Positions 11,812 to 20,103 of a DNA stretch of 64,000 bases are shown in pieces (the first letter of the stretch is position 1; each line of letters begins with the position of its first letter). The position numbers and the translations under genes are program-made. The notes beneath the pieces are model-generated. The model searched no databases, was not told where the DNA came from, and worked only from the letters and a program-made list of their open reading frames with translations. Source of the DNA: Nelumbo lutea (taxonomy: Eukaryota > Streptophyta > Magnoliopsida > Proteales > Nelumbonaceae); assembly GCA_022828595.1 (NCBI GenBank), contig JAKGHH010000005.1, positions 60,383,655 through 60,447,654 of the forward strand. The letters are read 5' to 3'.

Positions 11812-12136
11812 GGGCCTGTTTGGCGCATCTTTCCACGTGGTCTTTCGGCTGTTTACAAGCCGGGAAGACCGAAAATCGGTCTATTTCCGTTTGGCACGCG
11901 GAAGATCTAGCCGCCAAAAGACGGGATGCCGAAAAGACGTGAAAAGCCCATTTTGGGCTGATTTCAGGAAGCTCCAAATGAAGCTTCTCGCGTCTTTCGC
12001 ATTTTAATCTCGCGCAGAAAGACACGTCTGCCAAACGGTCTTCGGGCTGCCCAAATCTTATGTCAAAAGCCCAATGCGTATTTTGACTGTCAGAGCTACA
12101 AGAAGATCTTCTCAAAAAGACTTGCCAAATGGGCCC
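11812..12136. mobile_element. MITE-like element, GC-rich
   Basis: A compact 325-bp block with terminal inverted repeats: GGGCCTGTTTGGC on the left, and GCCAAATGGGCCC on the right. It is rich in CpG and GAAGAC/GTCTTC words, unlike the AT-rich sequence around it. Size, inverted ends and lack of coding capacity fit a MITE. I found no exact target duplication, so the superfamily (PIF/Harbinger or hAT) is open. It appears to sit inside LINE debris that continues at 12158. Confidence 0.6.
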
Positions 12137-12157
12137 TTAGTCTTTCTATGGTTTTAG

Positions 12158-12565
12158 GCTCTCATTCCATCAAGGTGTTGAGAGTATAGAGATTGAGGGA
12201 GATTTCCCGGTGGTTTTTGGTTTGATGCTTGGTTATTCTATTGGTCCCTGGTCCTTATGGCATCATATCAAACAAGCAAGAGCTTTGGTCTCTAGAGTGA
12301 ACAGCTTGTTATGTGTATCCCAAAGTTGGCTCATTTTTCCACTGATAGCTTGACCAGGGGTGCTCTCATTCCATCAAGGTGTTGAGAGTATAGAGATTGA
12401 GGGAGATTTCCCGGTGGTTTTTGGTTTGATGCTTGGTTATTCTATTGGCCCCTGGTCCTTGTGGCATCATATCAAACAAGCAAGAGCTTTGGTCTCTAGA
12501 GTGAACAGGTTGTTATGTGTATCCCAAAGTTGGCTCATTTTTCCACTGATAGCTTGACCAGGGGT
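12158..12565 (+). repeat. 204-bp tandem duplication of LINE RNase H fragment
   Basis: Two nearly identical copies, 12158-12361 and 12362-12565, each starting GCTCTCATTCCATCAAGG. Each encodes part of a LINE RNase H (VESIEIEGDFPVVFGLML, then SIGPWSLWHHIKQARALVSR). The copies differ at only a few bases, so the duplication is younger than the LINE insertion. Confidence 0.8.
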
Positions 12566-12910
12566 GCGATAGGGTGGTTCAACTTGTTTATTATTATTAT
12601 TTTTTTAATACCAAGATAATACATTTGTAGATCGTTCATTGTGTTTGTTTTGTTATGTCTATTTTAGATGGGATCTTCTAATAGGGGCTCTTCTTCAAAA
12701 GAAAGAACCTTATCTAATAGCTATATGTTGTTTTTTTTTAATATAATTTTTTGTTATTGATAAAAGGAGAATTATATATTTCATTCTTGTTTGTTTATTG
12801 AGTTCTAATACCAAGAGCCTTAGACCTCATTTATGTGGCTCTGCTTGAGTTCTTATCCAGTTAAGCCGGATCTGAAGTCTCTCTCTCTCTCTCTCTCTTC
12901 TTTGATGTAG
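12566..12910 (+). other. Intron end with TC tract
   Basis: Non-coding. It ends with an almost pure TC microsatellite (about 12880-12900) that also serves as the pyrimidine tract of the acceptor at 12909-12910. Confidence 0.55.
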
Positions 12911-13044
12911 TATACATTGGAAATGTATCCAAAGATGGTAATGCCGTTCAAGAGGAGGCACTGAAGCTGTTTGCTGATGGATTAGAACGAAAGTTATTAT
13001 CCATTCTTCAGAACCTTCTATCCTCCAAATATCCAGAACATATG
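12911..13044 (+). CDS. NUP188: NUP188 exon 2 of window
   Basis: Encodes YIGNVSKDGNAVQEEALKLF and onward to SSKYPEHM, part of the helical solenoid of the Nup188/Nup192 family of inner-ring nuclear-pore scaffold proteins. The acceptor is TTTGATGTAG at 12901-12910 and the donor is ATG|GTATGT. It starts with two bases that complete a Leu codon from the previous exon and ends in phase 0. The following intron is 12.4 kb and holds Copia-B and TD1. There is no stop or frameshift. Confidence 0.8.
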
Positions 13045-14205
13045 GTATGTTGAACTGCATAATACTTTTCTTTTAATTTGGAACTGTCAGCTAGTATGTT
13101 GTGAAATATTTCTGATGCTGATACCACTTTGCATTTATAATATTGTTTTAGTTTGACCACTTATAATTGATGTATAGGCTTGTTCTAAACCATATTCATG
13201 GAGTTGTTAAAGCTTGGTGGTTGCTATAAACCATTTAGATGGGCTTTAATTTTATTTCTCTTATTCGCTTTACATTTTCTTGCTTTCATACAAGTGTTAA
13301 GCCCCTGTTATGTGTTCCAGCTGTGGGCATGTGTCAGGGAATTGAATTTCTCTGATATTAAACTATTGGGATTTGGGATATCATGGTTTAGTCTTCATGC
13401 TGGTCTAGATGGATGACCAACTGGATATTTGTCCATTTATTGGAAGTGTATTATTAATCTTATGTCTTGTGGCAGCCAGGGGTATCATTGTAATTATTCA
13501 CTTCTTTTAGATGTTCATATAAATAGAAAAGAAAATGTAACATACACTCCAAGAAACTGTTCCATATTCTTTTCTTCCCCTTTCTCCATCTTCTCTGTCT
13601 CTTTCACATTCTTGTGAATTTACATTTTTTCTTACCATTTTTTCTGAACCTACAAATTTGTTGGTTGCGTAGAACAGAAATCCTGGGAAGAACCATAAGC
13701 TTAGGATCAACAGATTGAATGGGGATCTAAGAGGGTTGGTCATTATAATTGAAACTGATTTTGTTAGGATTTATTGAGATTTGTCTCTGTTTTTCTATTG
13801 CTTAGGAGTAGTCTGAGAAAATTGGCCAAAAGTATCAGTCTTCAATTTTTTGATTGTCAACCCTAGGAAGTTGCTTTGGAAGTGGCACTCTTGCATTAAT
13901 TAATCTCAAGGATATTTCCCTAGAACTAGAGGGTAGTTTGAGTTTTTTAGTGCACCCCTCTTTCTCTAGTTCTATTTTTGCACAGGTTAGGTTTTCCACC
14001 TACAGAACCTTTTTGGTCCTGACTATCAGTCAGTTTTTGTAATTGTTTATCATTCCTTTTTATTGAGGAATATTATTGGAATTTTTTTAGATCCCTGGAT
14101 CCTTTTGGAAGTGACCGAAAGCTAGGCCTAGACCAGAATATTGTCTCGAGCAGTGTTGGAAAGAGTTGAGATGTGCTGGTGGCCACTCTTAAATTGGATA
14201 AACCA
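13045..14205 (+). other. Start of the 12.4-kb NUP188 intron
   Basis: Non-coding. The part at about 13540-13660 (TTCTTGTGAATTTACATTTT) is similar to 15160-15240. The pair could be the worn LTRs of a small Copia remnant whose gag piece lies at 14206-14646. Confidence 0.4.
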
Positions 14206-14646
14206 GTCTGGAGTTGTTTCAGTCTATGAAAATGTACATAGATGGGTGTGGAAGTCTTGGGTACATTACAGGAGAAACTGTGAAAGCAGAGATTGTGGAT
14301 CCACATTGTGGTAGATGGGTACAGGAGAATTACGTGGTTACTTTTTGGCTCATTAACTCAATGCAACCACATATTAGTAAGAAAGTACTTGTGGGCAAAT
14401 ACTGCAAAGGAGATGTAGAATTGTGAAGATAAGACTTGTTGCCAGGCATTAAATGTGGCTAGAGCATATCAATTGTACAACAAGATAAATAATCTAAAGA
14501 GGGGGGAGAAAGCACTATCATTGTATTTTTCCACTCTAAAGTCTCTCTAGCAAGAGATCTATCATGTGGAAACAAGGGACTGAGAAAGCTCCAAGGATGC
14601 TATGGATTCCAGAAGGTGGGTGACATTTTGTCTTGAACAGTTACTG
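14206..14646 (+). pseudogene. Copia gag fragment
   Basis: Matches the UBN2-type gag of the other Copia elements here. The segment VDPHCGRWVQENYVVTFWLI followed by NSMQPHIS aligns with Copia-B gag at about 20310-20400. Frameshifts follow. It is split on the right by the minus-strand LINE at 14659. No protease, integrase or polymerase remains. Confidence 0.65.
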
Positions 14647-14658
14647 GTATTATTGTAC

Positions 14659-15078
14659 ATTTTTTTTTTTGATTGGAAACAGTAACTTTCATTAATTCTT
14701 TAATAAACTTGGTACAACTGTCACCTTCAGAAAACAAGGTGACCCCTCACCAAATTACAAACAGGCCCAAAAAAGGTTCTGCCTACTAACTCCTTGCTTT
14801 GCTAAAGTATCAGCCATTGCATTGGCTGATCTCCTAGTCCATTTAAACCTGACTTCGTGCTCCCCTTTTAGTTGCATAATCTCCGTTACAGGTTGTCCAA
14901 GGGACCAGGTGCCTAAGTTGTTTGTTTGCATCCAACCTATTACCAGTTTTGAGTCTCCCTCCACTTCCAACTGCTGAAAACCCAGCTGTTTAGCCAGCTT
15001 GAGCCTTTGTAGGAGTGCCAGAACTTCTGCTCTAAGAGAGTCCTCTGGGCTGAAGCTGTTTAGCCAGCTTGAGCCCTT
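14659..15078 (-). mobile_element. Short 5'-truncated LINE, minus strand
   Basis: Poly(T) at the left end marks the 3' tail of a minus-strand LINE. A 12-bp target duplication, GTATTATTGTAC, flanks it at 14647-14658 and 15079-15090. The minus strand encodes the end of RNase H (MEVEGDSKLVIGWMQ ... RRSANAMADTLAKQGVSRQ). The segment GCTGTTTAGCCAGCTTGAGC occurs twice, near 14987 and 15055, so the 5' end carries a short internal repeat. Confidence 0.85.
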
Positions 15079-15090
15079 GTATTATTGTAC

Positions 15091-15476
15091 TTCTTCAGGA
15101 GGTTCAGATAATTAGAAAGGAAAGGGGTTCAAACTTGGAAAAGAAAGGGCTTTACACGTTTTAAATTCTTTCCATATTCTTTTCTTTTCTTTTCTCTTCT
15201 TTCTCTCTTTCATTCTTGTGAATCTACATGTTTTTCTTATTATCATTCGTGTGATTTCATATTCTCTTCTCTCTTCTTTCTCTCTGTCTCTCTCGCATTT
15301 TTTGTTCTTTAATAAAACCTTACTTTTACTTATCAAAAGGAAAAAACCAATACAACATAAAATAGCAAGTGATTGTCCTAACTAGGTGTCCTACTCTTAC
15401 TTGGCTTCTTAGGATTATTAATTTGCACTGTAAACCGAGAACTATGACTCCTAACAACTATATAACTAAAACAACT
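15091..15476 (+). other. Intron sequence left of Copia-B
   Basis: Pyrimidine-rich non-coding sequence. The segment 15145-15260 resembles 13540-13660 and may be the second worn LTR of a small Copia remnant. I see no gene. Confidence 0.35.
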
Positions 15477-15862
15477 ATAGAGATAGTTAGTAGTGTGTGT
15501 GGTTCCAACCCCAACTGTTGAAGAGAGAGTTTTAGTAGTGTGTGTAGTTCCAACCCCATACTTATTTATTTTGTTTTTTATTTATTATTTCCTTTTATAG
15601 TTGGACCGGCTGGGCCTTGTTTATGTTTATCTTTTTTATTTTGTGTTGGAGTTTAAGTAGGGGTATTAGAGTAACTCCTACTATTGTAAGGAGATTAATG
15701 TTTATAAATAACAATTAAATGGGGCGGCAGGTATACACAACCGAATCCCTTCTTTCTTTATCTCTTTTCTTTTCTCTCTCTCTTCTTCTCTTCGAAGTTT
15801 GAACCTGTGTTTCTTTTCTTAAATTACATCAGTCCACAGCAGTGTTCTATTTGTTTTATTCA
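15477..15862 (+). repeat. Copia-B 5' LTR
   Basis: Similar to 24437-24779 from GATAGTTAGTAGTGTGTGTG onward, ending ATTCA before the primer site. It has an extra ~45 bases near 15705-15750 that the 3' LTR lacks. Its start is approximate because the terminal TG is changed. Confidence 0.75.
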
Positions 15863-16299
15863 AGTTGGTATCAGAGCTCGATCTAGGGCTTCTCATGTGA
15901 GTCTAACCCAGCCGACCGCATGAGAATTATCTAGGGCTGGAAGATTAGAAAGGAGCTATCTTTGCCTGATTCTTGGAGGTTACCAGAGATCTTTAGCAGT
16001 TGTCCGAAGATTGGAGAGTGTTTTTTTTGGTAATCAGGAAGAATCAGAGAAGGTTAGAGGAATCTAGATTGGATCTTTATCAAGATTGAAGGTGGCAATC
16101 AGAGTTTTCTGGGTAAGTTTTCATTTCTTCTTGAGCCAGCAGTAGTAAGAAATAAGTTAGATTTATTTAGAAGGTACGACTGGGAAAATCTGAGTTTTCT
16201 AGGGTTTGTTCTTAACCCTACGAATTATTTTTTGACTGTGAGCCTTTCTTGGAGGGATCATCTGGAAAAGATCTGATCTTGAACTTTTGACTGTGAATA

Positions 16300-16829
16300 T
16301 GTTATGGGCCCGGGAATAGGATCTCGTCACGGGTCGGTCCGCGGGGAAAACCTCCTGTTTTCCCTTGTCCCTTCTTGATGAACCTATCTTGGTGCCTTTG
16401 GTGATTTGTTCAAGAGATCACCAACTCTCTTAACTCACTTCTTTAACTGAATATTCGATATCTTTATTGACTGATAGCAGCTCCTTAAATAGGAGATTAC
16501 AAGAGTCCTAATCTTAGGGAGACTCCTTGCTGATTAGGGAGACTCCCAATTCTATCTTGCAAAGGATCAGATAAGCTAGTCCTAATCTGATGATCTACTA
16601 ATAAGATAAGATAAGCTAATCCTAATCTGATAGTCTACTAACAAGATAAGATAAGAGCATCAGAATAAGATAAGAACAAGCAAGATGACTAATCTAATCT
16701 AGATGAGACTGCTGTTGCCGAACTGGGTAGGATGAGAATCATTGGATCACTGCTGCTGCTGGCGGTGGGTCAGGTTCCTGTTGCTGCCGGCGGCGATGGT
16801 ACGTCTTCCCGAGGAATGCGTCCATAACA
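16300..16829 (-). repeat. TD1 3' LTR
   Basis: 530 bp, homologous to 19319-19828 over its full length. It contains repeated GATAAG words at about 16565-16680. It is a little longer than the other copy through an extra GATTAGGGAGACTC repeat near 16530. Confidence 0.85.
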
Positions 16830-17068
16830 TTACTCCCCTCCTGGACTACGAGCTTGTCCTTAAGCTCGAACTCTGGATATGTGGCGTGGAACTCTGCCAA
16901 TGGGAGTCATGTGGCTTTGGCCGATGGTAAATTACACCATTCTACCAAGACTTTAACAGCAGCACCAACAAAGAGCTTAGCTGACTGATGGGGAAGCTCA
17001 GTACCAGTATCATCAAGAAACAAGTTGCATAAGATGTTGTTCTTAGGTCCTTGAGAGCCATCAATCCC
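16830..17068 (-). pseudogene. TD1 chromovirus pol tail with chromodomain
   Basis: After WGPLFG the frame leaves cellulose synthase and reads [10 protein letters not shown], then [16 protein letters not shown] and LAEFHATYPEFELKDKL. The LVEW-NLP-ATW pattern is the chromodomain found at the C-terminus of chromovirus integrase. FELKDKL-VQEGSN runs across the purine tract into the LTR. TD2 keeps the last part of the same tail. This identifies the parent element as a Ty3 chromovirus. Confidence 0.72.
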
Positions 17069-18450
17069 AAATAGGGGGCCCCATGAGCCATAACCATTGT
17101 TAATGGCATCCGATATTCCAGCAACAACTCCAACCATGTTAAAGATAATCAGTGTTGTAGGAGGAATGAGAAGTGTAGTCCATTTGAAGAGGTACAGTTC
17201 ACCAAACTCTGTATCATCTGCAGCCTTTGAAGTTACAGTGAAGTTGGTGTCAACTCCTGCAAGAACTTTAAGAAGGCCTTGGAAGACGACAAAAAGATGA
17301 GCTGAGACACCTCCTATCACCCAGAATTGTTTATTGCACCACCAATCCTGAATGCTAACACCGCTCCATCGGAGCTCAAGCACACCGGTGGCTATGATGG
17401 ACAGGAAGAGGGCAATGAACCATATGCTAGCAAGATTATTCAGAGTGGGAATGGTGAACTTTCCAGTGAGAAGACAGACAGCAGGAATGATGCAATAGGC
17501 AAGCAAAGGAATGGAAGTTGAAGGGTAAACAATGGTGTTAGTATAGGTCAACCTCTCTAACCATTTTAGTTTTCCTCCATAGCCATACCATAGAGGGCAA
17601 TGCCGACTAAGGAATATCTCAACTGATCCAAGAGCCCACCTGAGAACTTGGTGCAGACGATCTGAAAGATTTATAGGAGCTGAACCTTTAAATGCAGCTA
17701 GTTTAGGAACACAATACACTGACTTCCATCCTCTGCAGTGCATCTTGAATCTGTCAATATGTCTTCTGTGATTAAGCATAAATCCATCCAAGCTCTTTTC
17801 CCCATTCAGTTTTCTCTTGATAGCCACAACTAATAACATGAATAGCCTCCTTAATGAGGGTTGTGTTGTTGGTACCCTCAGGAAGACCACCTTCTTCCAT
17901 AAGTGTTGAAGCATTGAAGACAGGTGACTGTCCAAACCTCTTCTCAAAGTTTTTCTGAGACATGAGAGATGATTTCTCTAGCTCATCGTATCCTTCAAGC
18001 CCTTCTTCAATCTCTTCAAGATCAAGGATAGGGGCAGAGCCTTTCTTGGAATAGTCCTTTGCCATCACTTTCGTCTTCTTGCTGTCAAACCCTCCAAACA
18101 AACTTCTTTCTCCCTTCTTTGATTTCAACTTTTTCCTTGATCCAGCATAACAACAGCAACACCAAGAAGGCCAGCAATCACAAGTCATCTTTGGTCTCTT
18201 TTCAGACACTGGTGGGTCATAGCCATACAATGCTTGCCTGTTCAAGACACAACCAGTTCCAACGTAGACTGGTCCTTGGATCCCATCCAAGCCTTTCTTG
18301 TTGATATCAAAGAACACTATATTGCGATTAGCGTATCTATCGTGGCGATCAATATCGTCGAACCTCTATGGAAACTGGAGATAACATAGCTTCTTTCCAA
18401 GCTGAGGATCCATCAGAAAGCACATGGCTTCCCTTACAGCCTTGCTTAAA
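17069..18450 (-). pseudogene. CESA: Captured cellulose synthase fragment
   Basis: Encodes the C-terminal half of a plasma-membrane cellulose synthase catalytic subunit. In order: [29 protein letters not shown], the [11 protein letters not shown] segment, the plant class-specific region, [11 protein letters not shown], the glycosyltransferase QVLRW box, several membrane helices, and YGSWGPLFG at the junction with pol. The TED-motif region (near 17750-17790) contains a frameshift, and a stop sits in QFP*RFD near 18378. There are no introns, whereas genomic CesA genes have many. The class-specific region is closest to a secondary-wall type such as CesA4, as far as I recall. Not functional. Confidence 0.88.
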
Positions 18451-18960
18451 TCACATAGAGTGGAGGTGGCAGTAATTCTGCTAAATTATGCTGCTTTAAT
18501 TTCTTTGTATGCAGAACCCCTAGTTGGTGCTGGACAAGCAAGGATGCTTTCTTCAGAGATTTCGGGAGACTTGAAAGGTACTTCTTTCGGCGTGCAATGG
18601 TCTCCATAAGGCTTTTCTTGTGTTGCTCTAGTTTCTCATGAAGTTTGCAGAGTTTTTTTCGCCGGAAAAGCTCAAAATTAAGCCGCCTTAGCATCAGGTC
18701 ATGTGCACTGTCTTTTGATAGTATAGATCCTTTAATATCTTGAGGGGCTGAACTGAAAAACTCTTCCTCAGGCACAAGTTCAATATCTGGATACTTTGAC
18801 TTGAAATCTTTGCGCACCTTTATGGCTTTCCCAAAATGAATTTTCTCATACATCACATTGTGAAGCTGCAATGTAGTGAAATCTACTGGTGCCTTAGCAC
18901 GTTCAGTTTATGCTTTAACACGATCCTCTTCTAGCAATATAGAACGATTTACCTTATCCC
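18451..18960 (-). pseudogene. THOC5: Captured THOC5 fragment
   Basis: Encodes a piece of THO complex subunit 5, which in the nucleus couples transcription to mRNA export. It reads on the minus strand from NRSILLEEDRVKA through FKSKYPDIELVPEEEFF, SAHDLMLRRLNFELF and [18 protein letters not shown] to PPPLYVI. There are no introns, although this stretch is normally split between exons (from knowledge of plant THOC5 genes), so the source was a spliced mRNA. A stop interrupts VKA*TERAKAP near 18908, and a few residues are deleted in SSLPKSLKKAS. Only the N-terminal third of the protein is present. Identified from recalled family sequence. Confidence 0.78.
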
Positions 18961-19295
18961 GGTCATCTGTTCGTTGATTCCGAAAAAACTGCTTGCAGCG
19001 ATACAGCCAGCCTAAGGGGTTTCCGTTTTCGTTGTACGACGGGAATTCCAGCCTGCTGTACTTCGGCTACCGGGGCGACGACCTGCTGTTCGTCGAACGA
19101 CTCCGCCAAGTCTGGTTGGTGGCTGTTTGTGGTTACAGCCCCTTCTGGATCCCTCTCCTGGTTAGAGAAATACGATTCCAGCAAGCGTCGCAGCTCCCGG
19201 ACATCGTCTTTGACCTCACGAACCTCCACGCGGGTTTCCACGAGCCTATGCTCCAGTTCGTGGACCTTGGATGATAGCTGCACCAGATCTCCCAT
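18961..19295 (-). pseudogene. TD1 gag-like leader ORF
   Basis: Starts MGDLVQLSSKVHELEHRL at 19295, right after the primer site, and forms a heptad-like charged helix (VREVKDDVRELRRLLESYF). TD2 has the same protein start at 38846 (MGDLEQLKTRVHELELKI). The shared peptide runs about 80 residues and then stops being similar, at the point where each element switches to its captured gene. Its place and shape fit the N-terminus of a chromovirus gag, but the capsid core and zinc knuckle are missing. Confidence 0.7.
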
Positions 19296-19303
19296 GACGG
19301 TAG

Positions 19304-19315
19304 GCTCTGATACCA
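19304..19315 (-). other. TD1 primer-binding site
   Basis: On the minus strand this is TGGTATCAGAGC, complementary to the 3' end of plant initiator tRNA-Met. It fixes the direction of the element. TD2 has the same 12 bases at 38824-38835. Confidence 0.85.
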
Positions 19316-19318
19316 TGT

Positions 19319-19828
19319 TGTTATGGGCCCGGGAACAGGATCTCGTCACGGGTCGGTCCACGATGAAAACCTCTTGTTTTCCCTTGTCCCTTCTTGATGA
19401 ACCTATCTTGGTGCCTTTGGTGATTTGTTCAAAAAATCACCAACTCTCCTAACTCACTTCTTTAACTGAATATTCGATATCTTTATTGACTGATAGCAGC
19501 TCCTTAAATAGGAGATTACAAGAGTCCTAATCTTAGGGAGACTCCTAGTTCTATCTTGCAAAGGATCAGATAAGCTAGTCCTAATCTGATAATCTACTAA
19601 TAAGATAAGATAAGCTAATCCTAATCTGATAATCTACTAACAAGATAAGATAAGAGCAATAGAATAAGATAAAAACAAGCAAGATGATTAATCTAATCTG
19701 GATGAGACTGCTGTTGCCGAACTGGGTAGGATGAGAATCATTGGATCACTGCTGCTGCTGGCGGTGGGTCAGGTTCCTGTTGCTGCCGGCGGCGATGGTA
19801 CGCCTTCCCGAGGAATGCGTCCATAACA
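19319..19828 (-). repeat. TD1 5' LTR
   Basis: 510 bp. On the minus strand it starts TGTTATGGACGCATTCC and ends GGGCCCATAACA, three bases before the primer site. It shares blocks with the TD2 LTRs, including CTCGTCACNGGTCGGTCC and the TTCCCTTGT region. Confidence 0.85.
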
Positions 19829-20103
19829 GATTATTGGACTGAATACAGTCCATGTTTGTCTACCAGGGAGTTAATCCTTGACTGTGTTTGCATTCTTGGA
19901 AAGGGTCTATCGGCTGATTACAGTCCAGATCTGTCTACCAGGAAGTTGACCTTTTTCTGACTGTGTTTGCACTGTTGGAAAGGATCTATTGGCTGAGATT
20001 AAATTCTGGGTTGTCTTCTCTATTTTTTAGTGTTGCAGAAAAAGAATTTATCCTTTTAGGTATTCTTCTTGGAAGTTTTTAGCTTATTAGTGCTCTCTTA
20101 AGA

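Larger units (their letters stand above)
16300..19828 (-). mobile_element. TD1: LTR element carrying host gene cDNAs
   Basis: A minus-strand non-autonomous LTR element nested in the Copia-B leader. In its own direction it holds: 5' LTR (19319-19828), tRNA-Met primer site, a gag-like coiled-coil start, an intron-free THOC5 fragment, an intron-free cellulose synthase fragment, the chromodomain end of a chromovirus pol, a purine tract (CCAGGAGGGGAGTAA) and 3' LTR (16300-16829). LTR ends are TGTTATGG and CCATAACA, so the termini are inverted repeats. The flanks GAATA and GATTA form an imperfect 5-bp target duplication. Protease, polymerase and integrase are absent, so it must have been moved by a relative. 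LTR and ends match TD2 at 38369-40981. Confidence 0.88.

Noticed and set aside
16907..18317. Cellulose synthase as a working host gene on the minus strand
   Set aside because: It lacks the N-terminal half, has no introns, carries a stop and a frameshift, fuses into chromovirus pol sequence, and lies between two LTRs.
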